64,000 nucleotides of DNA. Origin: Anaerolineales bacterium. Its GTDB lineage: Bacteria; Chloroflexota; Anaerolineae; Anaerolineales; Villigracilaceae. Positions 9,353 to 18,309 of this stretch are shown here, piece by piece (position 1 is the first letter of the stretch; every line of letters starts with the position of its first letter). The position numbers and the translations under genes are program-made. The notes under the pieces were generated by a model. The model searched no databases. It worked only from the letters and a program-made list of their open reading frames with translations, and was not told where the DNA came from. The stretch covers positions 38,526 through 102,525 of the forward strand of contig JAUXUL010000016.1 of assembly GCA_030680795.1 (NCBI GenBank), given 5' to 3'.

Positions 9353-10273
9353 TCAGTGAACAGTAATCAGTTTAAGGACTTCGCTTGCCCCTTGTGCGAC
9401 AGCTTGTTGAGCGAGTTCATTTCCAAGTTCAAGCGCGTTTGTGCCTTGCCCTATGACTTTGACAACCTTCTTCCCGTCTTCCGAAATCACCAATCCAGTC
9501 AAACTTATTACTAATGACCGATTACCAATTACTGCATACGCCGCCACAGGCACCGCACACCCTCCGCCAAGTCCGCTCAGGAAAGCGCGTTCAGCAGTGA
9601 CACATTTGCGGGTGGAGTCATCCTCAAGCGCGGCGAGCAGGCTGAGGGTTGTCTGATCGTCGGCGCGGCATTGGATGGCAAGCGCGCCTTGTCCAGGCGC
9701 GGGGAGCATCACATCCAATGACAGCCATTCGGTCACGTGATTGTCCAACCCTAAACGAGTCAAGCCCGCGCCCGCGAGAATAATAGCATCGTACTGAGCG
9801 TCCAGTGCTTTTCGCAGACGGGTATCCACATTGCCGCGCAAGGATTGGGTGTTAATGTCTGGGCGGTGGGAAAGGATCTGGGCAGAGCGGCGCAGGCTTG
9901 AGGTCCCGACCGAAGCGTTTGCGGGAAGGGTGGCGATGGTGTATCCATTTGCAGAGATCAGCGCATCACGCACTTCGGCGCGCGTTGGAATACATCCAAT
10001 GGTTAATCCAGCGGGATTTTCAACAGGCAAATCCTTGAGCGAATGAACCGCGCAATGTACTGCTCCACTCAACAATTCAGATTCTAGTTCCTTTGTAAAC
10101 AAACCCTTGCCGCCGATTTCAGGCAATGGCTTATCGAGAATTTTGTCGCCTTGCGTGATGATGATTTTTTCTTCGCATTCCAAATCGGGATGAATGTTTT
10201 TCAATTCATTGATTACCCAATTGGTTTGCCAGCGAGCGAGAGCAGAGGGACGAGTTGCAAAAAATAATTTCAT
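9353..10273 (-). CDS. hemC: Hydroxymethylbilane synthase (porphobilinogen deaminase)
   Basis: HemC polymerises four porphobilinogens on its dipyrromethane cofactor. The 306-residue protein shows the family landmarks: TQGDK near 40, GGKGLFTKELE near 54, HSLKDLP near 77, SSLRRSAQ near 125, LRGNVDTRL near 145 and LPAPGQGALAI near 190. The cofactor-attaching cysteine is C239 in GLGGGCAVPVAAY. The stretch after C239 (AVIGNRSLVIS) is encoded by AT-rich direct words and may contain another small in-frame repeat. Confidence 0.95.
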   Translation of the reverse strand: MKLFFATRPSALARWQTNWVINELKNIHPDLECEEKIIITQGDKILDKPLPEIGGKGLFTKELESELLSGAVHCAVHSLKDLPVENPAGLTIGCIPTRAEVRDALISANGYTIATLPANASVGTSSLRRSAQILSHRPDINTQSLRGNVDTRLRKALDAQYDAIILAGAGLTRLGLDNHVTEWLSLDVMLPAPGQGALAIQCRADDQTTLSLLAALEDDSTRKCVTAERAFLSGLGGGCAVPVAAYAVIGNRSLVISLTGLVISEDGKKVVKVIGQGTNALELGNELAQQAVAQGASEVLKLITVH

Positions 10274-10275
10274 GG

Positions 10276-11577
10276 TTAATCAGCCGCAGTGGATAGAGGA
10301 TGTGTGCACTCATCGGATAAGTTGAAGAGTGAGCGGGCTAGAGCAGCGTATTCGGGTGACTGGGACGACCCCGCTTCGGCGCGCAGACGATGGGTTGGGG
10401 CCTGCAATAATTTTTTGACTAACGCCTGAGACATGGCTTCAATGCGGTTGCGCTCGGCTTCGGTCAGATCGGGAAGGCGGCGAAAGGTTTTATCCAATTC
10501 CACCTGACGAATGGTTTCCGCTTGTTGGTGCATGTCTGCGATGATGGGCAACATATCCAATGACTTTAGATAATCTTCAAACTCCGTGAGTGCTTCTTCA
10601 AGAATGGTCTTGACTTGCGGCACTTCCGCCATGCGTTCGGCGAGGGAGTGTTCAAGTTGACCGTTCAGGCTATCCATATCGTAAAGCCGCACATGAGGGA
10701 TATTGGCTGTTTCAGGATCAATGTCGCGCGGTACAGCAATGTCAATCAATACCAGCGGACGTTCGGCGCGTTGTGTCATTGCTTCCTTCACCATTTCGTG
10801 TGAGATGAGCGTATGCGGCGCGCCCGTGGATGCAATCAGAATGTCCGCAGAAGTCAGCGCGGCGTTGATGTTCTCAAAGGTGGTGGCTTGCGCATCCCAG
10901 CGTTGAGCGAGGGCATGGGCGCGTTCCAATGTGCGGTTGACGACCAGAATGCGATTCGCGCCGCGCTTACGTAATGCTTCAACAGCCAGTTCTGCCATTT
11001 CTCCCGCACCAAGGATGACGATCTGCGAGCCGGAGATTTTATGTACCGTCCGTTCAGACAAGGACGCGGCGAGGGACGAAACCGAGGCGGGGTTGCGGCT
11101 GATGGCTGTTTCCGTGCGGGCGCGTTTGCCTGCATGGATGGCGGATTGGAAGAGTCGGTTAAGAAGGGATCCTGCTGTGTTTTGTCCACGGGCCAGTTCG
11201 AGCGCGCGTGTGACCTGTCCCAGGATTTGCGGTTCGCCCACGACAAGCGAATCCAATCCCGCGGCAACGTTAAAGAGATGACGGGCTACATCCACATCCC
11301 TGTGACGATAGAGATGCGGAGTGAATTCATCGCAGTTAATGCCGCGTGCCTCTGATAAAAAAATCTCCAGTTCAGAAAAAATTTCCTGACTGGAGACCGC
11401 GTAGATCTCAATACGATTACAAGTGGAAAGGATAATCATCTCCGCCATATTGCCGGATAAATGTCCGCAACTCAGGCGGGCGAGTGAAGCGCGAATCTGT
11501 TCTTCCCCAAAGATAATGCGTTCACGCAGGTTGACAGGGGCAGATATGTGACTGAGACCGATGGACAGAATGTGCAT
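10276..11577 (-). CDS. hemA: Glutamyl-tRNA reductase
   Basis: HemA reduces glutamyl-tRNA to glutamate-1-semialdehyde with NADPH, the first committed and usually rate-limiting step. The protein opens MHILSIGLSHISAPVNLRE, the family start, and the catalytic cysteine is C53 in STCNRIEIYA. A nucleotide-binding GAGEMAELAVEAL segment lies near 180 and a dimerisation helix at the C-terminus. I placed the start at the ATG at 11577; an in-frame GTG at 11601 would add 8 non-family residues. It is the first gene of the haem operon, so the operon promoter should lie in the AT-rich 11602-11730. Confidence 0.95.
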   Translation of the reverse strand: MHILSIGLSHISAPVNLRERIIFGEEQIRASLARLSCGHLSGNMAEMIILSTCNRIEIYAVSSQEIFSELEIFLSEARGINCDEFTPHLYRHRDVDVARHLFNVAAGLDSLVVGEPQILGQVTRALELARGQNTAGSLLNRLFQSAIHAGKRARTETAISRNPASVSSLAASLSERTVHKISGSQIVILGAGEMAELAVEALRKRGANRILVVNRTLERAHALAQRWDAQATTFENINAALTSADILIASTGAPHTLISHEMVKEAMTQRAERPLVLIDIAVPRDIDPETANIPHVRLYDMDSLNGQLEHSLAERMAEVPQVKTILEEALTEFEDYLKSLDMLPIIADMHQQAETIRQVELDKTFRRLPDLTEAERNRIEAMSQALVKKLLQAPTHRLRAEAGSSQSPEYAALARSLFNLSDECTHPLSTAAD

Positions 11578-11730
11578 GGCTGCTTTGTTTTTCCTTTGCA
11601 CTACTATAGCAACAAAGTAAACAATGACACACTGAGAATTGATAAACTTTAGGTTAGGAGAAAATAAAATTGAATAAGTGTTTGCTCATTTGTAAAACAA
11701 ATGTCATCTTCATAGAAGACGTTGATCACA

Positions 11731-12212
11731 TCACATGGTGCTGTGCATGATCTTCGGCCTGTACTGCAACGCCTCCGCCAAATGCGCGGATTGGATTTCC
11801 TCGCTCCCTGCCAAATCTGCAATCGTGCGCGATAATTTCAGGATGCGATGATAAGCGCGCGCAGATAACTGCAATTTACTCATGATTGCCCGCATCAAGG
11901 TCTGATGTTTCGACGGGCTCAACCCAGCGCCTTCGGCCTGCAATGGACAAAATGATGCCTTTCGCTTCCCCATTTGCAAAGCGTTTCTTTTGTATATCTC
12001 GCGCGGCTTGAACCCGTTGGCGAATGGTCTCGGATAATTCACCCACTTTATTGCCGCTTAACTTTTCATAATCCACACGCGGGACTTCAATGTGAATGTC
12101 AATGCGGTCCAGCAATGGACCGGAGATTCGCTTTTGATATTTTGTTACTGTCGAAGGTGCACAACTGCAGGGTTTTAGCGAATCGCCATACCAACCGCAC
12201 GGGCAGGGTTAC
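11731..12212 (-). pseudogene. comM: Decayed 3' fragment of comM (Mg chelatase-like ATPase)
   Basis: Three frames together encode the last roughly 160 codons of ComM, from CPCGWYGDS through LLDRIDIHIEVPRVDYEKL to the C-terminal [11 protein letters not shown]. The intact gene lies at 28013-29548 in the same orientation. By eye the two are about 84% identical over the last 160 bases, but 12138-12193 is an exact 56-base match to 28434-28489. Frameshifts break the fragment, and at about 11907-11945 foreign repeat-like DNA (TTCGACGGGCTCA) replaces coding sequence. Homology begins abruptly at about 12212 and stops at about 11748, essentially the gene end. There is no Walker A part here. Confidence 0.85.
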
Positions 12213-12452
12213 ACACAATCGACCAGATTTTTCATGTTCTGTAAGGGGAAAAAGAGTGATTCTGAAGGTCTTTCTCAAGGTCGCCGTAATAATGAGATAA
12301 CCTTCATTCATCGCATTATCTTCCCTTGCATAAGATTGGCTCACAACAAACTGCATCAAATCCCGATACTTCGACAGACTTGATACAGTGCCGTATATCT
12401 ACTTTAATAAATGTCATCCTCTCCATACGCATTTCGACATTACAATAGAAAT
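12213..12452. other. Gene-poor junction between comM remnant and island
   Basis: No convincing gene is seen. The comM homology ends at about 12212 and the island operon hairpin begins at 12453. The few short open frames have no ribosome-binding site and no recognisable composition. No transposase remnant or clean inverted repeat was found. Confidence 0.5.
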
Positions 12453-12481
12453 CTGGCTTTGAGATCAACTCTCAAAGCCAG
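12453..12481 (-). terminator. Hairpin terminator at the end of the island operon
   Basis: A perfect 12-bp stem (CTGGCTTTGAGA with its complement) and a 5-base loop lie about 40 bases beyond the stop of the corrinoid protein gene. On the minus strand it is followed by a short T-rich run, so it is a plausible though not textbook rho-independent terminator. Confidence 0.7.
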
Positions 12482-12521
12482 CCTCCAAGCCATATCAAAA
12501 TTTTATGAAGCGATCAATATC

Positions 12522-13160
12522 TTATTTGCTGAGCAATGACTTCGCCATATTGACTGCGCGGTTTGCATCAGAAGCGAACCCATCCGCGCCGATCTGGTTG
12601 GCGTATGTTTCTGATATGGGCGCGCCGCCAATGATGAACTTCACCTTATCGCGCAAACCAGCGGCTTCGAAGGCATCAATCGTCTGTTTCATCATTAGCA
12701 TGGTGGTAGTCAACAATGCAGACATGGCCACAATATCCGGCTTCTCTTCTTTTGCCACGCGAATGAACTCCTCGATCGGTACATCCACACCCAGGTCTTT
12801 GATCTCAAATCCTGCGCCTTCCAGCATCAACGCCACCAGGTTTTTGCCGATGTCGTGCAGGTCGCCTTTGACGGTGCCGATGGCGATTTTCCCGGCGGCT
12901 TTTACATTACTGTTCACCAGGTGCGGCTTTAATAGCGCCAGCCCGCTTTGCATGGCACGAGCTGAGATCAGCATCTCCGGCACGAAGTAGTCACCATCTT
13001 CAAATCGTTTTCCAACTTCTTTCATCGCCGCAATCATGCCGTCAGCTAGGATTTTCCCCGGTTCCAGCCCGGCATCTAGCGCGGCCTGGATTCCTTGTTT
13101 CGTGCCTGCTTCGTCGCCTTCTAAAACAGCATTGTAAAGTGTTGAGAGTATTTCATTCAT
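12522..13160 (-). CDS. Corrinoid (B12-binding) methyltransferase partner protein
   Basis: The 212-residue protein resembles MtaC/MtbC-type corrinoid proteins. An N-terminal helical cap (residues 1-85) is followed by a Rossmann-like B12 domain with the cobalt-ligand motif D100-L-H102-D-I-G105, and a GGAPIS segment near the C-terminus. It would carry a methyl group between a substrate-specific methyltransferase and a second acceptor. The ATG at 13160 has AAAGGAAA upstream and fits the family start; in-frame upstream codons to 13235 are probably not translated. The neighbouring UROD-family gene is the natural partner. No reductive activase (RamA-like) is visible nearby. Confidence 0.9.
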   Translation of the reverse strand: MNEILSTLYNAVLEGDEAGTKQGIQAALDAGLEPGKILADGMIAAMKEVGKRFEDGDYFVPEMLISARAMQSGLALLKPHLVNSNVKAAGKIAIGTVKGDLHDIGKNLVALMLEGAGFEIKDLGVDVPIEEFIRVAKEEKPDIVAMSALLTTTMLMMKQTIDAFEAAGLRDKVKFIIGGAPISETYANQIGADGFASDANRAVNMAKSLLSK

Positions 13161-13284
13161 GATTGTTTTTTCCTTTTTTACGGTTGCAGGCACCTGATCG
13201 CAGTTCTTGTTGACTGCCTCGGTTATAAGGTCCAAAATTTTGTGAGCGCTGTTTTGCGCTCAGTTCTGCATCTCTAAACTCAAG

Positions 13285-14439
13285 TTAGTAAATACCATAA
13301 GTATGCACTGTCTCCAGCATTGCAACAATGTTCTCAGCCGGGACGCCAGCTTGAATGTTATGAATCGGTGCAGCCACAAAGCCTCCCCCTGGCATGAGGT
13401 CTTCCAGACGGCGGCGAGTTTCGCTACGCACATCCTGAGGAGTTCCGAAAGGAAGGGTAAACTGGTTATCACACAAGCCTCCCCAGAAGGATAGATCCCT
13501 ACCGAACTCTTGCTTTAACCACAGAGTATCACCCATCCCCCGGGCGTTGACCTGAACAGGATTGAAGATATCAACGCCGATATCAATCAGATCGGGTAGA
13601 AAGGACAGCATAGCACCATCACTATGGTACATCACATAAACATTCGCTTTTGCCTTGATTGCTGCAATCACTTTTTTTTGAATGGGTTTAACTAGCTTGC
13701 GGTATAAGACGGGAGAAATCAAGGGACCTTGCTGCCCTGCTAGATCATCAGCAATTCGCACGACCTGTACATATGGACCGACTTGATCCAGTAAGATAGA
13801 ATACCATTCCGACATAACTTCACCTAACTTACCCATCAATCGAGTGGCAAACCCTGGGTTGCTAGCCAAGTCCATAAAGAAGTCTTCCATACCACGTAAA
13901 AACTGAGAGAGTTGAAAGACTCCCATTCCTGTAGCCCAGGTAGTGACAAGTCCGTAAGGTGTCGTTTCGTAAAGATGGCGGGCTCGTTCGGCAACTCCAA
14001 CCCAACGGCTTGGATCTGCTGGGGAAGGCCAAGTGTATGCATCAAGAGCCTTAAGTGTGGATTCTTTGATCGGGAAATCAACCAGGTCGAAATATAAACC
14101 ACCATCTTTCGGCATGCGCATACCGATGCCCCACTCATTTACCGTACAACAATAACCGTCTCTTTCTTCAATGCGTAAAGGACCAGCAGAACCCATGTTT
14201 TCTTTCACAGCTCGCACGTCTGCCTTCACGATTTCTTGCAGAAAGGTTTCATCAAGTTTAGGAAGCTGTTGCACCAAGTTATCAATGGTCATACTACCCG
14301 GATCACGCCCCAAATGCGCCATCAGCTCAATATAAGCGTCTCGATGAATGGAAGTCACATCGGTGGCACCAAGATCTATTGGAACTCGATCAGGTTCCCC
14401 GTGCGCCAATGCGGTTAATAAGCGTTCTCGAGAGTTCAT
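13285..14439 (-). CDS. UROD-family methyltransferase (corrinoid methyltransferase type, not HemE)
   Basis: This 384-residue TIM-barrel protein belongs to the family that includes MtaA, CmuA and several O-demethylase methyltransferases. The typical blocks are present: LIDIGVDIFNPVQ near 285-297, FWGGLCDNQFTLPFGTPQDV near 319-338, and PGGGFVAAPIHNIQ near 351-364. The usual zinc-ligand HSCG is HSDG here (H272, D274), while a Cys sits at 324. It lies 4 bases from the kinase gene and just upstream of the corrinoid protein gene. I infer that it moves a methyl group from an island substrate to the corrinoid; the substrate is unknown. Confidence 0.85.
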   Translation of the reverse strand: MNSRERLLTALAHGEPDRVPIDLGATDVTSIHRDAYIELMAHLGRDPGSMTIDNLVQQLPKLDETFLQEIVKADVRAVKENMGSAGPLRIEERDGYCCTVNEWGIGMRMPKDGGLYFDLVDFPIKESTLKALDAYTWPSPADPSRWVGVAERARHLYETTPYGLVTTWATGMGVFQLSQFLRGMEDFFMDLASNPGFATRLMGKLGEVMSEWYSILLDQVGPYVQVVRIADDLAGQQGPLISPVLYRKLVKPIQKKVIAAIKAKANVYVMYHSDGAMLSFLPDLIDIGVDIFNPVQVNARGMGDTLWLKQEFGRDLSFWGGLCDNQFTLPFGTPQDVRSETRRRLEDLMPGGGFVAAPIHNIQAGVPAENIVAMLETVHTYGIY

Positions 14440-14442
14440 TTT

Positions 14443-15915
14443 TTAAGTTCCTTCCATAGAAAGTATCTCTAAAGTAGCCAGGGTTTTTTGGAAGCGGGCA
14501 TACAGCCGGGTATATAATTCAGCGTTGTCCGCGTTGGGGGTAATTCGCTCGCCAGGTATTACCATGGTGGCGATGGCATCCTCGTAGTTTGAATGGAGTC
14601 CAAGGGTAACAAAACCCACAATGGCTGTCCCCAAGAGGCTGTCTGCTTCCATTCGGATCAGAGTCCGGTTGAGAACATCGGCCAAGATCTGTCTCCAGAG
14701 AAGATTATTGCCGCCCCCGCCTGTCAAGCGCACATCGGACCATTCCAGGCCGAGCGTATCAAATACCTGATGGATATCTTTGAGTGTAAAGGCTACACCT
14801 TCAAAGATTGCACGGGCCAGGTCCTGTTGTGTATGATGACGAGAGAGGCCAATAAATGCGCCTCGCATGTCCTCGTTGGAATTTGGTGTACCTCTACCCG
14901 CTAAGAAGGGCAGGAAGAGTACACCTCTGGCACCAGCAGGACTGACTATATTTCCAAATTCTTGTTGAATTTCCTCTGTTGACACAGACCGTCCGTGTAA
15001 AACTTCCGAGAACCAACGAGCGCTGTCCCCTCCCGCCTTAGTGAAACCTCCGGCGATCGATTTTCCCTGGATATAAGGATAGGAGAACAGAGACCTATCC
15101 AACAAGGTGGAGGTGGGCAAAGGAGCTGATACCACACTTCTTGCGACGGCATTTGTGCTCAGACTTACGATTCCCTGACCGGGATGTAAAAGACCGGCCC
15201 CCAAACAGGCCGCAGCGCCGTCATTCAACCCCAATATCACCTGAGTATCCAACGGCAAACTGAAAGATCTTGATAAAGCCGGCCGGAGAACTCCTGCAAT
15301 TGAGTCGGACGGGGCTATTTCGGCCAGCCTTCCTTCACCTACGCCAAGATAGTCAAATACGGGCCAGGACCATGCACCTTGATGAGAACAACTGGAGGGC
15401 TCATCAACAATGCGTCCGGTCAATATGCCTATGAGATAGGCTTTCGTACCCAGAACGTACATCGCGCTATCCACCAAGTCAGGCTGGTTTTCTTTCGCCC
15501 AGGCAAGTTTTGCAGGCAGGCCGGTTTCTGGGGTGCCCAGGCCAATCCACCCTGCATCTACATGATTGATCAAATACCTAGCCTGAGCCGAACTGCGCAG
15601 ATCTTGCCAGATCGGCGCCCTCATCAGTGGATGAAGATTCGAGTCCGTCAAGACCAGACTGGGGCCGTGGGCAGATACGGAGATTGCTCCCACTTCTTTG
15701 GATCGTGGACCAAGCTGTTCTGCGACACCCTTGAGCACTTGAAAAACCGCCTCGCGCCATTCCAACGGATCCTGTTCGTTCCAACCAGGTTGTGGGCGGT
15801 ACGTTGTGATGGTTCGATCTTCCCGAGCTAGAGCTTTTCCAATACGATCGTAGGCGCAAGCCTTACAGAGCGTGGTTCCCAGATCCAACCCGATGACAAG
15901 TGAAGGTAAAGGCAT
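14443..15915 (-). CDS. FGGY-family carbohydrate kinase (xylulokinase-like)
   Basis: The 490-residue protein starts with the ATPase-fold phosphate 1 motif IGLDLGTTLCKACAYD, has a VSAHGPSLVLTD segment near 83, LNDGAAACLGAGLL near 245 and LTGGGGNNLLWRQILADVLN near 405-424. FGGY kinases phosphorylate sugars and polyols such as xylulose, ribulose, glycerol and erythrulose, and the substrate cannot be read from sequence. It sits between the acetamidase and methyltransferase genes in the island operon and is the only kinase there, so it probably phosphorylates the sugar or polyol part of the imported compound. Confidence 0.88.
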   Translation of the reverse strand: MPLPSLVIGLDLGTTLCKACAYDRIGKALAREDRTITTYRPQPGWNEQDPLEWREAVFQVLKGVAEQLGPRSKEVGAISVSAHGPSLVLTDSNLHPLMRAPIWQDLRSSAQARYLINHVDAGWIGLGTPETGLPAKLAWAKENQPDLVDSAMYVLGTKAYLIGILTGRIVDEPSSCSHQGAWSWPVFDYLGVGEGRLAEIAPSDSIAGVLRPALSRSFSLPLDTQVILGLNDGAAACLGAGLLHPGQGIVSLSTNAVARSVVSAPLPTSTLLDRSLFSYPYIQGKSIAGGFTKAGGDSARWFSEVLHGRSVSTEEIQQEFGNIVSPAGARGVLFLPFLAGRGTPNSNEDMRGAFIGLSRHHTQQDLARAIFEGVAFTLKDIHQVFDTLGLEWSDVRLTGGGGNNLLWRQILADVLNRTLIRMEADSLLGTAIVGFVTLGLHSNYEDAIATMVIPGERITPNADNAELYTRLYARFQKTLATLEILSMEGT

Positions 15916-15923
15916 TTTTTGAC

Positions 15924-16814
15924 TCAGGGAACCAACTTCGTTCCTTGTCGGAATAAATACTTGGGGATATGCACGGAAGCCGAGGTGACTTCGTTCACAA
16001 TCGAACCGAGACGAACATTGCAGGCCAAGCTGACCAGTGAATAAGCCTCCACAAGATCAAGCCCTCCCTTGCTTGCCAGATAGTGAACGGCCCGATGAGT
16101 GGCACATTGGATTGCTGCATCCAGCGGAACTCCGTAACCCGGAATCAGGATATGGTCGTGCGTTTCGATCAGCGGGTACTCTAAATTGACGTCTTTTATA
16201 ACATCCAATCGCATTCGAACGCTACTTTCAATCTCCAACCCCAAACCGGTCACCTCACCCTCACCCATCACTGCATGGACGTTGCCAAGCAGAAGCAGGC
16301 CTCCGGGTACTTGCACCGGCAAATAAAGCCGGCTTCCAGCCCGGATTTCCACGAAATCCAGGTTCGCGCCGTAATCACCCGGGTTGCCACGAGGGTGCTC
16401 TTCGACTGGTGCTACTGCAATGCATCCTATCATTGGGTTAACCGGGATACGGATATGGGTGCTAAACTCGGCAAAACCGCCTTTCACGGCAATGACCCGA
16501 TTGAATCCTTCTCGGATTTCGTGTTTTAAAATTCCAAAGCGGGGATCAACCAGAGAAATACCTTGTTCTGCAAGTGCGATCTCCTCGATATCTACAATTA
16601 ATACATCTCCGGCTTCAGCGCCTGCCACGGCTACTGGTCCACTTAACTGCATGGCAACGTCCATATTCAAACGCTGCAGCGTCTCTTCCAGAGGGTAAAC
16701 GTTCGGTCCAGTGCGGGTATCTACTTGTACTTCTTCCCCGGGCTGCACGGTTGCAACGGGAATTAAACCAGGTCCCAGGTAGGTTGTAGTTTCTGTTCGG
16801 GTCACATGATGCAT
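15924..16814 (-). CDS. Acetamidase/formamidase-family amidohydrolase
   Basis: The 296-residue protein resembles the FmdA/AmdA family, zinc-dependent hydrolases of short amides that release ammonia. Family-like blocks are VQPGEEVQVDTRTG near 24-38, SGPVAVAGAEAGDVLIVDI near 58-76, NPGDYGANLDF near 144 and LLGNVHAVMGEGEVTGLG near 175-192. It has a GGAGG ribosome-binding site 6 bases before the ATG. The Liv-type importer genes are upstream in the operon, an arrangement also known for amide uptake systems. The true amide is unknown. Confidence 0.88.
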   Translation of the reverse strand: MHHVTRTETTTYLGPGLIPVATVQPGEEVQVDTRTGPNVYPLEETLQRLNMDVAMQLSGPVAVAGAEAGDVLIVDIEEIALAEQGISLVDPRFGILKHEIREGFNRVIAVKGGFAEFSTHIRIPVNPMIGCIAVAPVEEHPRGNPGDYGANLDFVEIRAGSRLYLPVQVPGGLLLLGNVHAVMGEGEVTGLGLEIESSVRMRLDVIKDVNLEYPLIETHDHILIPGYGVPLDAAIQCATHRAVHYLASKGGLDLVEAYSLVSLACNVRLGSIVNEVTSASVHIPKYLFRQGTKLVP

Positions 16815-16829
16815 AATATTCCTCCAATT

Positions 16830-17552
16830 TCATAGGCCTAAATAACGGTAGCGCACTTTCGGGTCATTCAGAATAGACTGCGCTGATCCATCCAGCCAAT
16901 TCCGCCCAAGCTCGAGCACAAAAGCGTAGTCAGAAATGGAAAGCGCCTTTTTAGCGTTTTGTTCTACCATCAACACCGCAGTTCCCCGATCCTTGATTTG
17001 GGTGATCGTCTCAAATACCTGCTCCATCATGCGAGGATCCAGTCCTAAAGACGGTTCATCAATCAACAGAAGAGCTGGTTTCAACAGTAGGGCCATGGCC
17101 ATTTCCAGAATTTGCTGCTGACCTCCGCTCAAGTTGCCGGCCATTTCCCGGTCCTTCATCTTCAACATGGGGAACTCATCATACAGGCGCTCAATTTCTT
17201 CGGCCACCTGCTTAAGATCTTTGCGGGTAAAAGCTCCCATTTCAAGATTTTCCCGAATACTCATCTGAGGAAAGTTGCATCGGCCCTGGGGGACATAGGA
17301 AATGCCCATTTTGAGGATACTCATCGGCTGGTGATGAATTATTTCGACTGAGTTGAATGTAATCTTCCCCGCTCGTGCTGGAACTATGCCAAAAACGGTT
17401 TTCAGTAAAGTCGATTTGCCTGCGCCATTAGCGCCAATGATACAGGTAATACGACCCTTATGAACGGTGCAGCTTACCCCTTTAAGTACATGGATCTCAC
17501 CATAAGAGGCACAAACTTCACTCAGGAGCAGGAGGGGGGAATTACCGTCCAA
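16830..17552 (-). CDS. livF: Liv-type ABC transporter ATPase (LivF)
   Basis: This is the second ATPase of a branched-chain amino acid-type importer, with Walker A GANGAGKST, the signature LSGGQQQ, Walker B ALLLIDEPSLGLDP and the LivF-like YVPQGRCNFPQMSI Q-loop. I choose a TTG start at 17552. It overlaps the livG stop by 11 bases and has GGAGG 6 bases upstream, and the family-like sequence begins shortly after. Open frame continues to 17633 but that part is antiparallel to nothing family-like and overlaps livG. Confidence 0.9.
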   Translation of the reverse strand: MDGNSPLLLLSEVCASYGEIHVLKGVSCTVHKGRITCIIGANGAGKSTLLKTVFGIVPARAGKITFNSVEIIHHQPMSILKMGISYVPQGRCNFPQMSIRENLEMGAFTRKDLKQVAEEIERLYDEFPMLKMKDREMAGNLSGGQQQILEMAMALLLKPALLLIDEPSLGLDPRMMEQVFETITQIKDRGTAVLMVEQNAKKALSISDYAFVLELGRNWLDGSAQSILNDPKVRYRYLGL

Positions 17553-18297
17553 AGTAAGCCTCCAGAACCATTTCATTAGTTTGAATATCGCGAGGCTCCC
17601 CTTCAGCGATCTTCTGGCCTTGTTCAAGCACAATAATCCTCCTGGCTAAATCCATGATGAACTCCATATTGTGTTCGATGATGAAAAAAGTGATCCCCTT
17701 CTGATTGAGGATGCGAATGTGTTCCTTGATTTTGTTAATCATTGTCGGATTGACAGCTGCAGTGGGCTCATCCAAAAGGATGATATCCGGCTCAAACACA
17801 AAACACGAAGCTAAAGCCAGCAATTTCCTTTGGCCATATGAAAGATGGCCCGCTTTTAGGTCTCGAACATAGGTAAGCTCCACAAACTCCAATGCCTCAT
17901 CCGCTTTTTCTCGTGCAACCCGTTCAAACTTCCGAATTGACGGGGAGCGGAGCAACCTGGAGATTACAGAATCTTCCTGATGCTGCTGCAAGGCAACGAG
18001 CAAATTCTCTAGAACGGTCAACTCGGAGAAAACGCGGATGGTCTGGAATGTGCGCGTCAGTCCACTCAAAGCCAAACGATATGGAGCGGTGTGGGTAATA
18101 TCTTTCCCTTTGAACAATATCACGCCCTCATCGGACTCGAGATGTCGGGTGATGCAGTTAAAGATGGTGGTTTTTCCAGATCCATTCGGCCCAATTAGAC
18201 CGGTTACCTCTCCCCGTTCAATGGACAGGTTGAGATGATCTACCGCAGGAATGCCGTAGAAACTCTTCGTCAGGTTTTGAATTTCCAGCAAAGCCAT
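17542..18297 (-). CDS. livG: Liv-type ABC transporter ATPase (LivG)
   Basis: The 251-residue ATPase has Walker A GPNGSGKTT at 36-44, the RTFQTIRVFSELTV Q-loop region typical of LivG near 85, the LSYGQRKLLALA signature and Walker B IILLDEPTAAVNP. With LivF it powers import through LivH/LivM. A GGAGAG ribosome-binding site precedes the ATG. It lies 12 bases after livM, which supports one transporter operon. Confidence 0.92.
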   Translation of the reverse strand: MALLEIQNLTKSFYGIPAVDHLNLSIERGEVTGLIGPNGSGKTTIFNCITRHLESDEGVILFKGKDITHTAPYRLALSGLTRTFQTIRVFSELTVLENLLVALQQHQEDSVISRLLRSPSIRKFERVAREKADEALEFVELTYVRDLKAGHLSYGQRKLLALASCFVFEPDIILLDEPTAAVNPTMINKIKEHIRILNQKGITFFIIEHNMEFIMDLARRIIVLEQGQKIAEGEPRDIQTNEMVLEAYFGR

Positions 18298-18309
18298 ATC
18301 TTATCTCTC

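Noticed and set aside
12099..12359. 86-residue open frame beside the comM remnant
   Set aside because: Half of it is the comM fragment read in the wrong frame; no start signal.
17553..17633. Upstream ATG/longer start of livF
   Set aside because: It would overlap livG by about 90 bases, whereas the TTG start has a GGAGG site and family-like beginning.
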